Below, in pieces: positions 21,183 to 31,773 of a stretch of 64,000 nucleotides of DNA. A program made the position numbers and the translations under genes. Source of the DNA: Pinguiococcus pyrenoidosus (Eukaryota > Sar > Pinguiophyceae > Pinguiochrysidales > Pinguiochrysidaceae); contig JAAMXY010000606.1 in the NCBI GenBank assembly GCA_019677205.1, positions 1 to 64,000 of the forward strand, read 5' to 3'. The notes beneath the pieces are model-generated. The model was not told the origin of the DNA. It did no database searches and saw nothing but the letters and a program-made list of their open reading frames with translations. How positions within the stretch are numbered: the stretch's first letter is position 1; each line of letters opens with the position of its first letter.

Positions 21183-22070
21183 CACCTGGCACCTGCGGCG
21201 CGAGTTGAGAGCGGTTTACGTGAATTTTGAATGCATGGCCCTCCGGGCGACGTCGCCCTCCCCGGGGTCCGTCTTGGCGCTGCTTCCGCGCCCCCGCTTT
21301 GTTTTGGCTTTGTCGAGGACACCTCTTGGGACCTTGGAACATGGTGGCGCGAAGGGACGCGCGTGGGGTATCTTTTACGGGACCGGTACACCTGTTAAGC
21401 TTAAGTATATCGCAAGGTCATTGCATCGTCTTCCGAGCAGGAAGCCAGCGGCGCAGCTCTGCGGCCGCGGCTCACCAACCGAGGTTGACGCGAGGGGAGT
21501 GTGGCTTACCCCATCCGTCTGAATTGTTTGAAGTTGTGCACAGCAAGATGCGCGAGGCAGACTTCGCAACCGAACGCCGCCAGCGATGGGTTGCGCACAC
21601 CCAGTCCGAGTCAGCTTTGACACTCGGCCTGGCCGCGTTTGCTGTCTCTGTCTTCGCACATCGGGACCGGCGACGGGCGACGGTCCGCTGGAGGCGAAGG
21701 TCCATGCGAGGATTTGTACAGAAGCCTTCCATCAGATAAGGGCCAACGTGGCTGGTTTTGGGCAAGAAGCTTTGAGCACGAAGAAACTGTTTTGGATGAT
21801 CCCCGACGCACGCCCTCTCAGCTTCCGCACCAACTCGCCTTCGAAGGAAGAGCACTCGCCGCCACCGCCGCACTTCCAAAGCGTCACGCCGAACTTACGC
21901 AGCGTCACGCCGCACTTACGGAGCGTCACGCCGCACGGAAAGCGCACTCACTCGACGGCCACTCACGAATCGGTGTCGACGCATTCCGATGGCCGTCTGC
22001 GCACACCAGATCGTCCCCAGTCTTGGCGGCACGCCAAAAGCACGCAGGGATCCGCGCGTCCCGCCGACGT
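21183..22070. other. Intergenic region with a weak repeat-bearing ORF
   Basis: A plus-strand frame 21586-22074 (about 160 codons) contains a Ser/Pro/Thr/His-rich section in which a 21-bp tandem repeat encodes a seven-residue repeat SVTPHLR. Because it has no family match and runs into the 3' end of the convergent NDUFA1 gene, I do not call it as a gene, but it is open. Confidence 0.3.
21868..21936. repeat. 21-bp tandem repeat, about 3 copies
   Basis: Copies of AGCGTCACGCCGCACTTACG start at 21880, 21901 and 21922, with a degenerate copy before them. The 21-base period preserves frame in every strand and phase. Confidence 0.8.
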
Positions 22071-22409
22071 CTAAGTTGCCTTTGCGGCTTTCTCCGCTTC
22101 CCTGAGCATCTGCCGGATCTTCTCATCCCTAGTCGCTACCCGATTATCCCAGCCGTCCATGTTGACCTGCCGGCGCTACAGCGGAAAACGAAACGAAAGG
22201 CAAGGCATCAGAGGAAAACAAGACAAACAAGCTTCGGCACATGGGACGCGCACGAAGCGCTCATTCTCAGTGCAACGCTCTTGGGCGCGCTCTGCGCAAC
22301 GACTTACGAATCGGCCGGTGAAGAGGTAGTTGACTCCACCGATGCCGTAACCGGCCACGGAGAACACGGCCGCGATGATCACAAGACCCGGAGCAGTTTG
22401 CCAAGGCAT
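22071..22409 (-). CDS. NDUFA1: Complex I subunit NDUFA1 / MWFE
   Basis: This is a small accessory subunit of mitochondrial NADH:ubiquinone oxidoreductase. Two exons, 22409-22308 and 22166-22071, with a phase-0 GT-AG intron of 141 bp, give 65 aa against about 70 in animals. It has the expected plan: no presequence, a short N-terminus (MPWQTAPGL), one transmembrane helix (VIIAAVFSVAGYGIGGV), then a matrix or intermembrane tail with DGWDNRVATRDEKIR, matching the conserved W-x4-R-D-x-R/K pattern of MWFE. Such short proteins give limited certainty, but order and motif agree. Confidence 0.75.
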
Positions 22410-22765
22410 GGTGCGCTCTCGCTCTGTGAGGCTCCTCCGCTGTGAGACACCACGGGAAAAACGCCAGTTAGCGCCTCTGCCCACTCGCTTATGCTGTCGA
22501 GGGCGCGCTGACCGTCCAGACGCGGCCAAGTAAGCTGCGACTTACCACTGCAAAACGCCGCGGCGCAAGGGAGTGCGCACATGTCCAAGAAAATTTTATG
22601 TAGTATTTATGGATGCCACGATAATGTATACTTTGAAATACCAGATCTGAGGGAAGCTCGATTCCCTTGCGTCTGTCAGCTGATCATTGCTCCTGTTCGT
22701 CAGCTGATCAGGGCGGTTCTCCGTCAGCTGATGAGCGCCGTTCGGAAAAGATCTGTTTTGCGTTG
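22410..22765. promoter_or_regulatory. Divergent promoter gap, NDUFA1 / MAO-like
   Basis: The gap contains an AT-rich patch at about 22588-22640. To its right is a triple repeat of the TCAGCTGATCA-type palindrome at 22677-22732, a plausible recurring binding site. The function is inferred only from position. Confidence 0.4.
22677..22732. repeat. Three spaced GTCAGCTGAT elements
   Basis: GTCAGCTGAT occurs three times (about 22676, 22699 and 22723), the first two extending to TCAGCTGATCA, spaced 23-24 bp, roughly two helical turns. Each contains the E-box-like CAGCTG palindrome. They lie 35-90 bp upstream of the MAO-like start codon, so they may be operator-like sites. Confidence 0.6.
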
Positions 22766-24856
22766 ATGAGCCGAAGGCGGTGCGGCGCCCCTCGTCGCTT
22801 GGCGCCGCTGTCGAAGATGAGCGCTGCGGAGCAGATTGACGTGGGCATCGTCGGAGGGGGCCTGAGTGGCTTGGTAGCAGCGCGCAAGCTCTTTGCCAGC
22901 GGCCTGGCCGCAGGTACCGCCATTTCTCGTGAAACGTAGACGCAGCTCAGAATCCCGCGCTTAGCAGAAGCGTTTGTGCGGCTCTTCTTCAGGCAGTGTC
23001 GTCGTCTTCGAGCAGCAGGAGACTCTTGGAGGTCGAATCCGTCGGGAGACGGTGGATGTGGACCTCGCGAGCGGCGAGAGCGTCCGTGTTCCTTTGGAGG
23101 TTGGCTGCCCAAGTTTCCACGCGCGTCAAGACAAGCTAGTGGCGCTGGCGAGAGAGCTGCACCTGGATCTGGTCGAGACCTCCGAGGATCAAGGCAGGAT
23201 TGTCGTAGATGTGGGAGAGCGGGTTCGGGAATGCTCTGCGAAGGCCTTCCACGCAGGTCTGGATCGGGCGGAGGCTTTGGATCTGCGAAGGGCGGCGGCG
23301 GATATTGAGGCGCTTTGCGAAGTAGTGGAGCAAGGAGCCCCTCAGCTCAGCCCCAAGGCAGAGTATCTAGATAGCATCAGCGCTGCGGAGTGGATGCGGC
23401 AGCGACTGAGGACGGAGTACGTGAAAACCCTGGTTGAAGCGGCGGTGCAGGCGGCGTTTGCCACGACGTCGGCCACGATCAGCATGCTTCATTTCGTGAC
23501 CTTGATACAAGCTCATGGCGGACTCGAGGAGCTTTTGCACTACGGACGGACGCATCCCGAGCAGCAGATTGCCGGAGGAATGTCGGAGATCATCCGTGGA
23601 CTAGCGGCCGAAGTTGCCGAAGTGGGCGGCGACAAGGCGATTCGTTTTGGGCACAGCGTCACGCGCATCGAGCTCTTGAAAAGCGAGGGTTCCGCTTCGC
23701 AAGACGTGACCCACATCTCCCTGGCGGAGGGCTTGGCAAGGAAGGCTGGCGTGAGCGGCCGCGGCGTAGCGATCTTTGGGAAGGACGGCCGCGGGCAGGC
23801 CTTCCAAGTTGTCGCCAAGTATGTCATCATCGCGGCGTCTCCGACGCGCGTCGAGAGGCAGATGACCTTCACGCCTGCCGTAAGTGCGAATCGCCAGGAG
23901 CTCATGCGACGGTGCTTCACGGGATTCGTGCACGTCGCTATCGTGCTATACGAAACCGCCTTCTGGGCAGAGCGCGGACTTTCCGGTGGCGTCCTCTCCG
24001 ACTGCGCTCACGGGCCCGTGAGCAGCGTGCGAAGCCAAGTATGCGAGACTGGAGAGCAGAAGCTCCACGCCTTGGTGTGCTACATGAACGCGGAGCACGG
24101 CCGAGCATCATCCATGCTGGATTCGTCTCGGCGTAGGCGGCTCGTGCTGGAGCAGCTCCAGAAATGGTTCGGCGAGAAAGCGTTGGATGCCGTCGGCTAT
24201 GTGGACATGAGCAGGGACTCGTACGGCGGAGCGGGTTACGTAGGCCTGTTCCCTACGGGCGTGCTTGCTGAGCACGGGCACGCACGCAGCAGGCCCAACA
24301 TGCATGGCCGGCTTCACTGGGCGGGCACGGAAGCTTCGGACGTTTCCCAGGGGCTCCTGGATGGTGCGATTCACGCCGCCGAGGCGGCCGCCCGCCGCGT
24401 AGCCTTGGTGAGCGTCAATCCAACAGCACTTTCGACCCCACCATGTCCTCACCCGCTGCATTGTATCCAAGGTGCTCGAAGGATCCTCAATAGCTCACAG
24501 CGCGCCGCGCGGTTGGAAGAAGAAGGACTGGAAGCTCGAGCGGCCGAACGAAGGTAAGGGCGCGGAAGTGCGGTCCCTTTTCGATATAGCCCGCATTGAT
24601 CACCAAGCCGCTTGTCCCACACTTTTAATTGGCAGGGACCGGGACAGAGAAGACGAGGCTCAGGATTGTCGGGCTGGCTGGGGTCCTGATCGGCCTGCTG
24701 TTGTCCTTGTACGCGGCAAGCATCCTGTACGTCGAGGTCACGAAGGCCATGCGCTTCAAGTCGATGAACATCGGAGACGAAGAGTTCCTGGTTGCTTCGC
24801 AGCAGTGTGGGAGTGGTGATGTGTACGCCGAGATAGCGCAGAGAGAGGCGCTCTGA
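22766..24856 (+). CDS. Monoamine-oxidase-like FAD amine oxidase, probably tail-anchored
   Basis: This flavoenzyme has the MAO/amine-oxidase layout. Exons 1 (22766-22913) and 2 (22993-24407) are well supported: IVGGGLSGLVAARKL is the FAD Rossmann motif, ETLGGRIRRE follows as in MAO, and the C-terminal FAD segment is HWAGTEASDVSQGLLDGAI. In my preferred model a 64-bp intron (24408-24471) joins exon 3 (24472-24553) and exon 4 (24636-24856), adding a basic stretch and one transmembrane helix (RIVGLAGVLIGLLLSLYAA). This would make about 621 aa with a C-terminal anchor, as mitochondrial MAO has. Read through without splicing, exon 2 stops at 24555-24557, and exons 3-4 would be a separate 100-aa membrane gene. 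A second start at 22817 would lengthen nothing downstream. The substrate is unknown. Confidence 0.8.
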
Positions 24857-25158
24857 GAAGTCACGGTTGAATGGTGTTGAGACAAGTACGTGTAATGTCG
24901 ATTGCTTCCCTTCACTCCTTGGAGGCCACCCGGTGATATACTCCTCCATCCGTCCGATGCCACTGGTGCTCGAGCTTGACAGTCTTCCTGTCTGTGGTTC
25001 AGACACAAAACTTTATCCTGCTGGAAACGAGCTGACGACCCATGTGTACGATACGCGCGCACAAACGTCAGCACGTCAGCACGCCAACACGCCAACACGC
25101 CAATACGCCAACACCCCACCACCCCAACACGCCTCTCTCTACCATCCAACTCTCCTCT
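24857..25158. repeat. Convergent intergenic gap with a 9-bp repeat
   Basis: The gap separates the MAO-like gene from the RhoGAP. Positions about 25065-25135 are loose copies of a 9-base word ACACGCCAA and its relatives. No coding sequence is supported. Confidence 0.6.
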
Positions 25159-26980
25159 TCAGCCTGCGTGGCACATGTACACATTCAACGTGGACACAAG
25201 GAAATTCACCGCATGCGTCGTCATCTTGTTGCCAGCTTCACGGAGCGCGGTCCCGATGCTGATGCGGCTGCCGGCAGGACCGTTCGACACCTGTGCATTG
25301 CAGACAGATCCGGTGTCAATGCCAACCGCTTCCTGGCGATCAGAATGCTCCGCTTGCTGCTGTGCACGGTACCTTGGTGGGATCAAAAAGGTTCGGAGTC
25401 ATCACGATGCCAATGTTTTGGGAGGACATCAACGTGGTCTGCTCGTTCGCAACCACCCCTGCCAGCGTGTCGATGAGCCAGAGGAACAGGGAGCGATAAG
25501 GTTCTGGGTACTCGGTGTTGATCACTTCTAGGGGATCGAGCGCGCCTTCGCTGGCTTGAATGAGCTTCTCGGGTCGAATCACGGACAACAGGCGAACAGG
25601 CATCTCGCGAAACCAGACTTTGATGAGCGTGGCCGCAATGTTCGGGTCGTCGAACGATCCTCGGAGATCCAGCTCGGTGCTCTCGCTCTGGAGAAGGCTT
25701 TTAATGTAAAGGAGCTCGTCTTGGTTCGGCGCCAAGCGGAAGATTCCTCGGCAGCGCAGACCACCAAGCCGCCGCAGCTCCTCGCCGAGAAACACCAGCA
25801 CGCTTGGAATGGGACCCTCATAGCCAGCAACTTGCTGGCACTTGATGTGCTCCAGAGTCGTTCGAAAGCACTGTCCAAACGGTCGCTGCGGCAGGTACTC
25901 TTCTGGAGGCTCCTCGGGCCTCGCTGCAGGCGCGTAGACCTCTGAGCTCTCCACATATGTCGCCCTTCCGCTGGAGCCACGGTGGTCAACAGGGCTCGTC
26001 GGTCTATGGCTCCGAGGTTGCTTGGGAGGGGGCGAGACTTCTCGAGGAGGCGCTGCATCTCCGAGACTGGCGTTCGCTGATTGCGGCGCACCGTTGCCAT
26101 CATCAAAAGTGTTCTCCCGGATGGGCTGAGTACTGCTTCTTCTATTCTGCCGGGGGTGCTTCTGAGGCTTCTGCTCAGTGATCTGCGCCGTCTGCGCTGG
26201 TTGAATTGCGCCGAGGAGGCCACTGTCGTCGGTGCTGCCCTGGGAGTTCCACGATGCCAGACTCTCCGTGGTTGCCGCAAAGCCCGGCGTTGAACAGGGC
26301 AGAAGCACATCCGCGGGTGGGAAGGGATCCCCCGGTACGAGTCCATCATTTCCCAAGAAGTCAGGCTGCGACACCCTTTTCCGTGGGTGCTTCTGCGGCT
26401 TGACGCCCTGTTGCCCATCTGCCTGTTGAACCCAGACACCACCGCCGTGCTCAGCATCCTGCTCTCCAGACGACAGCGCGCTCAGCCTGTCAGGGTTCCT
26501 CGAGAGCAGAGCCGAGCGCGGAAGCTTCGGAGGCAAGGGCGGCGGCAGAGGCTGCTGGAGGGCCTCCGTCCTGGCGCCGTCACTGAACGACTTGGGCCGC
26601 TGCGCGAAGGCCAGCTCCTGATCCTCCGCGATCTGCGCGTCGACAGAGCGTCCTCGAGACCGCGACCGCGGGTGCTTGGGAGGCGGCGTCCGATCAGGCT
26701 GCGACGCAGCCCCTCCGACGCCACTGGCGCCATCAGCGTCGCGGCGCTCGTGGCCATCTGCGCTCGGAATAGGCGGCAGCGGTCGAGGAGACCGCGGTCG
26801 ATGCGCGCGCGGCTGCTTCAGCGGCGCCGCTTCCGACTGCGCCACCGCGGCTTCTTTTTCGTCCTCCTTGTCCGGCAACGTCCAGCGCGTCTCTCCTGTG
26901 GTGGGGTTCCAGAAGTACGGCGCACTTGCGGCGTCTCCGCGCACTTGGACCCATCCGTTCTCCAGCTGCACACACGACAT
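25159..26980 (-). CDS. WW-domain RhoGAP
   Basis: A GTPase-activating protein for Rho/Rac-type small GTPases. Exons 26980-25373 and 25290-25159 give about 579 aa. A WW domain opens the protein (LENGWVQVRGDAASAPYFWN with a closing TRWTLP), binding proline-rich ligands. Then comes a long disordered Ser/Pro/Arg region in which the core PKHPR / PKQPR recurs five or more times, and finally a RhoGAP domain (about residues 370-575) with the arginine-finger context GLRCRGIFRLAP and MSSQNIGIVMTPNLF. The repeated KHPR motifs could be SH3 or regulatory docking sites. Regulation of actin fits with ARP2 in the same window, but linkage is not evidence of a pathway. Confidence 0.9.
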
Positions 26981-27273
26981 GTGCGCTCCGGCGCTACCGC
27001 GCCGCCGTAGGGCAGGTGAGAGGCGTCAGTGTTGGAGCGGCTGCTGAGCCATCGTATGCGCGAATTAGGGGATGTGGCGCCGATGTTTTGGCGCGGAATT
27101 CGTCGTGTCAAGATGGACTTTTCCGTTACGCAGACTTTCGCTTCCGATTGGGAAAGGGGGGTTTCTAAGCAGAACCGGTTGACATGTGTCTTATTCTGCC
27201 TTTTTCCGTTTCCGCACCGGAGGGAAAATGGCGCCTTTGAGGGCGCAACTGAAGGAGTGCGGCCTTCAGCGCC
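26981..27273. promoter_or_regulatory. Divergent promoter gap, RhoGAP / glycosyltransferase 1
   Basis: The two start codons are about 290 bp apart. The gap is not markedly AT-rich, unlike other divergent gaps here, and shows no repeat. Promoter assignment rests on position only. Confidence 0.3.
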
Positions 27274-29480
27274 ATGGTTTCGCAGCGCTGTCTGCTCCTC
27301 CTTTTACTCTGGGCGCACGAGAGCGCAACTGAGAGCTCCGAGGAGCTTCTCGAGCAGCTGGGCGCCCTACAGCGCCAGTACGACGCGCTTGCGGTACCGT
27401 GCGGCTCTGTGCGGCTGAAAGGATTTCGTGCGTTTGCCTAATCCACTGAGCCGTAGGCCAAATACAAGCGCCTTCACGACGAGAACCTAGAGGGTGCACA
27501 GCTGAGGAGGACACGATGGAAAAAGGCCCTCTCTGTTGACCGAAAGGTGCCATCAACGACCGATTCCGCCCGGGGAAATCCCAAGATATAAACGTGCGGC
27601 TCGCAGGACGCGTTGGCGCGCGTCGCCTTTAATTTCCCGTGGCTGAAAGGGCCGGACAGAGCCATTCTGCTGGCTCATCCGGACGTGTCGTCGGCGAGTG
27701 ACGCCTGGGAGGCGTGCGACGAAGTGGATATGGTGCTGGTGCACAGCCAAGACATGCAGAACTGCCTGCTCGTGGTGGAGTCCAACAACGAAGTGAACTC
27801 GGACCGCGTGCATCGCTACCTGAGGACTGAAGGCGAGAAGCATGACTTCTATCCGACGGCCTATCTCAAGGACAAGCCGTCAAAGCCTGGCCAACGCCAC
27901 ACGTTGACCAAACACAAGGAGGCGCAGCTATACCTTGCTCAGGTCTGCTTTCGGACAGAAAAATTAAAAAAAGGAAGCCTACCTCGGATCTAGAAGAGTA
28001 GCCAACGCCAACGCCAAAGCCAACGCCAACGCCAACTTACCGACTCTTGCCTTTTCCATAGATCATCTCAGCGTTGCCTCATATTGAGGGACAGCTGTCG
28101 GAGGTCCTGGCGGATGTAGATCCCTCGGGGGACGCGCTGATTGTCATGACTGTGAACGATGGTCAGGCGGATTTACTGCTCAACTTCTTTTGCAGCGCGA
28201 AGCGGCACAACATCGACGTCCGACGGCATGTAATTTTCGCGTCAAGCGCGGAACTTGCAGAGAGCCTCAGGTGTGTATCTCCACGCGCGGACGCCCGTCG
28301 CACACATGCGCTCAACTCGGATCGGCGCCGGTCAGGGGGATTGGCATGACGGCGTACTACAACGAGGTATTCGGACAGTTCCCCACCAAGGCCGCCAATG
28401 CGTATGGGGACCGGACTTTCCACAAGATGATGCAGCTCAAGGTACGCTGCCCTGCAGCGAGGGGTTGAGACTGCCCTGGCTTGCTAAGTTTAGGTTTTGG
28501 TCCGGCAGGTGTTGGCTCCGTATATCCTGTCGCGGATGGGATACGCCGTTCTCTTCCAGGACGCGGATCTCGTGTGGTTCCGAGATCCGCGAAAGTACTT
28601 CGAGACCGCTGACCAGAACGGTATGCGTTCTCAAAAGACACGAGATAGACACCGAATGCCCCACTTGACCAGCGTCCTGTAGTTGACATTTTCTTCATGG
28701 ACGATGGAGCGAGGAGTCGTCGGTTCAGCCCCTATTTTGCCAACTCAGGATTTTTCTACACAAAGACAGGTTGGTGAAAAGCGGCGCGCCCCGTTCCAGG
28801 ACCGCTCTGGATAAAAGGCGTAAACCCCATCTCCTTACCCAACGAGTCCTTCGTCTTGGAACAGGAATGAACGCCGTACTCTTCTACTGGGAAACGCTGC
28901 TCCAGGGCCTCTACTTTTTGCGCGGAGTGACTTCAAGCCACCAGGAAGTCATGCAGAGAGCCCTGAGCGACTTGGAAGGCCGGATCGGCATGGTGACGGA
29001 GATCCTGGACATCAAGGAATTCGTTTCCGGGCAGCAGTACCACAGAAACAAGGCCTTCATGAAGAGAATAAAGGACGGAAAGGATATTCCCTGGGTCATG
29101 CACTACTGCTGGACTCTTTCCAAGGTGCGGGGTCGGGGGGGGCGGGACCTTTGCAACTGTAGTCTCGCAGATCTAAGTGACGAAGCTTCTTGCGCAGGTC
29201 GAGAAGCTGGAGTACATGCGCCTCATGGACCACTGGTACATCTCACCGGCCTATGACAAGAAGCTCGACAGAGCGGTGCGTGTACTTTGCTCTCTTCTCA
29301 TTCACGTCGGCACAGCGCTCATGGTGGTTTCCGTGCTTCTAGGCAATGGCCTATCTGCAGAAGAACCCCCATGTCAGAAAGGCGATGCTGCCCGCGTCTT
29401 TCCTCCAGTCGAATCTGAAGTGGGATGTGATCACAAGCAATAGAGTAAAGAGCTGGGAACATCTCTGCGCCAGCGACTGA
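27274..29480 (+). CDS. Secreted/Golgi nucleotide-diphospho-sugar glycosyltransferase (paralog 1)
   Basis: Ten exons fit in frame: 27274-27393, 27457-27546, 27607-27942, 28062-28270, 28336-28441, 28509-28620, 28683-28769, 28865-29124, 29198-29275 and 29343-29480, about 511 aa. The N-terminus (MVSQRCLLLLLLWAHES) is a signal peptide or signal anchor, then a short coiled helix. The catalytic region has MGYAVLFQDADLVWFRDP, the DxD sugar-nucleotide and metal motif in the context typical of the Nucleotid_trans (RRA/XEG113-like) family, and FFMDDGARS and HYCWTLSK further on. Donor sugar and acceptor cannot be told. It shares eight intron positions with the paralog at 31774-33885 but has one extra intron (27943-28061). 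Confidence 0.85.
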
Positions 29481-29946
29481 AGGATAGAGAAACGCAGTTT
29501 TGGATCTCTGCTACGCTTCATTCTTCGGCGAGCCGGCTACACAATGCAGCTCCTTGCGGCGTCGCCTTCGTGGACGGTCCGGATTGCTGCGCTGCAAAGA
29601 CGCGTCACTCGAAGACTCAAGGGCTGGTGAGGCAGTCCCTCTTTCGCTTAAAAAAAAACCGGGAACGTGAAAGCTCGGGTGCGTGCTATTTCAATGGAAA
29701 GAGTACGGCGCCTACGTCGCCGAATGGTCCAGCATCCAGATGTGGACGCGGTGAAGCGTGTCCTATCCAGCCCACGAGTTGTGATACTTCAGGACGCATC
29801 GCCATCAGAAAGTGCAGCATACCTTCGCTCGCTGGACGGGATCTGAATCAAGCTGCTGGTCCTCGTTGAGTATTTGCTCGCTGCGAGACGGCGAATGATC
29901 AGGACCTGGCTTGCCATTTTCGCCTCCTGGGAAGCCCCTGGTCGAC
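29481..29946. other. Convergent intergenic gap
   Basis: No motif-bearing coding sequence was found between the stops of glycosyltransferase 1 and the sulfotransferase-like gene. It may hold both 3' ends. Confidence 0.4.
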
Positions 29947-31428
29947 TCACCCGTTGACCTTGGCGTCAAACAGATCAAGCACCATGATGGAGTCCTCGTC
30001 CAGCGCGTTCTCGAGCAGATACCCAACATGTGCCCTGTGAAGAAGGGTTGGCTCACCTCGTGCAGACCGCGGCTGCTTCAGATCCGCCAGCCCTCTACCT
30101 GTGGGCTGCGTACTCCTCTTCGAGCTCGTCCGTGGGAACGTCTGCGATTCCAACGAAGGCCTCCTGCAGCGTCACCGGCTTTGGACCTGCGGCGTCGACC
30201 TGGGGAAGAAGTCGGTTCAGGACCATGCTCCAAGCAAGGATGGTAGCCGATCCGCAGCTCGGATGCGACTTACCGCACGCTGAGCGCAACCTACTGCGTC
30301 GCCGAGGCGGGAGCTCCGACCGTTGGGTTCCCTGGTTTGGGAACGCTCGTCAAGAAGACGAGTGGCGAGCACTTTCACGTCTGGACACGAGCTGGAAGGC
30401 TCACCGGCAGATGAACATGCTGTTGTGGTGCTCGTGTCTCGAGAGAGCCCAGGCGCTTGCGTCTCTGTCGGTCAGAACCACTTTCAGCTCCTGTGTACAG
30501 CAGCAGCCGCATGATCAGAGTGGGAAAAGTAGCCTGTTTTCCCTATGGCGCCACACTCCAGCTTACCGACGTGCGAACTAGCCGGAAGACGTCGTCCACC
30601 AAGTATGGGTAGGGTGACCCAACGAGACCTAGGCGCCCGTCCAAGTCGTATCGTCTCAGAAGTGGATTTCGCGCGCGTGTACGTCCGTCCCAAGGCCAAC
30701 TTTACCTCGGAGTCCCGTGGTGACGGCAGCCGGGAGCGCCTCTTTGACAGCGCCGATCCACCTGCCGGCGTCGCATTTGATGCTCTCGAGCAGATACTGC
30801 GTCTGCGGATTCCTTGAGCCCCACTCCTTCCTGTCGTACCAACTCAGCTCCCTGCTGCGCTCGTCGGCGCCTGGATTCGTTGCATTTGGCAGCGGTGGGG
30901 AAGCGGAGTGCGAGGCGTCGGAGCGCCAGCTCCTCACCCCATCTGAGCGCAGATACTGTCCAGAGGCTGCTCCTAGTCGCCTGCTTGAGATGGCGTCGAA
31001 GAAGGCTTCGAGGGCTTCTTGACCTGCTCAGACCATCAGCGGTAAGCAAAGGACTGCCGTCGAGCAGTGGGGATGATTCTGAACGGACCCCTTGCGACGC
31101 ACACGGCCGCTAGCTTGAACAGGGCTACCATCCGCTCGTGCGCGACCGTGGCTTCCGTGGGGGCATTTGGGCAGCACGAGTCCCAGTGGCATCCCTGGAG
31201 TGCACAGGAAAAGCTGCTTCAGCCGTCACACCTCAAACTTGGCGACGCAGCATTTAGGTTTGACGCTACCGGAATCTGGACGTCGTCCAGACACATGACT
31301 TCGTAGATCGCTCGTGTTCCCGTGGTCCCATGGCCTGCTACTAGGTACGTCGCTTCCTCAGCGCTGACCCGAGGAAGCGCTGAGCAGAAGAACATTAAAG
31401 CCGCCGCTGGCGGCACTGAAGGCCACAT
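29947..31428 (-). CDS. Secreted sulfotransferase-like protein
   Basis: The gene is spliced. Exon 1 (31428-31270) encodes a signal peptide (MWPSVPPAAALMFFCSALP) and the PAPS-binding P-loop-like VAGHGTTGTRAIYEVMC. Later exons encode HWDSCCPNAPTEATVAHER, a long helical region around 30950-30700, YDLDGRLGLVGSPYPYLVDD, then the 3'-phosphate-type motif ELKVVLTDRDASAWALS. Last come FVGIADVPTDELEEEYAAH and, in the last exon (30034-29947), YLLENALDEDSIMVLDLFD. These fit the broad Sulfotransfer superfamily, which transfers sulfate from PAPS. Some internal exon borders are uncertain. It sits between two glycosyltransferase paralogs on the opposite strand. Confidence 0.65.
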
Positions 31429-31773
31429 GGGCGCCGCTGGAGTTGCTAAAGATGTTCAGTATGAGAGTTGGGTGCGAAATGAAGGGGCGCTCTGGCCAAA
31501 CGTCTCAGGCAGATCTCGGAGAGAAGACAGAAGACTAGCGCTGCCCGCGCTTTAGTGTGAGCGCACAAGGGATGATCCTGCGGATTAGCTTTCCTCGCTG
31601 CTATATACTGCACAGGTCATTCGGCGGCGTTTCCACCGCGCGAGTCATTGGACCACGCGCCGCCAGCCTGGCCCCGGAACCCGCTCTGCTATGGCCGTAC
31701 TTGTGTCCCTCACGGGAGTCGCAGCGTTCATTCTGCGCCTTTGAACTCGAATCCTAGTGCGATGCCTGGCGCC
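31429..31773. promoter_or_regulatory. Divergent gap, sulfotransferase-like / glycosyltransferase 2
   Basis: About 345 bp separate the two starts. No repeats or AT island stand out, except a short TATATAC around 31600-31608. Shared promoter by position only. Confidence 0.3.

Noticed and set aside
24443-24856. A separate 100-aa single-pass membrane gene after the MAO-like gene
   Set aside because: It needs a 29-bp intron, shorter than all others here, whereas a 64-bp intron joins the same exons to the MAO-like gene. Kept as an alternative in that entry.
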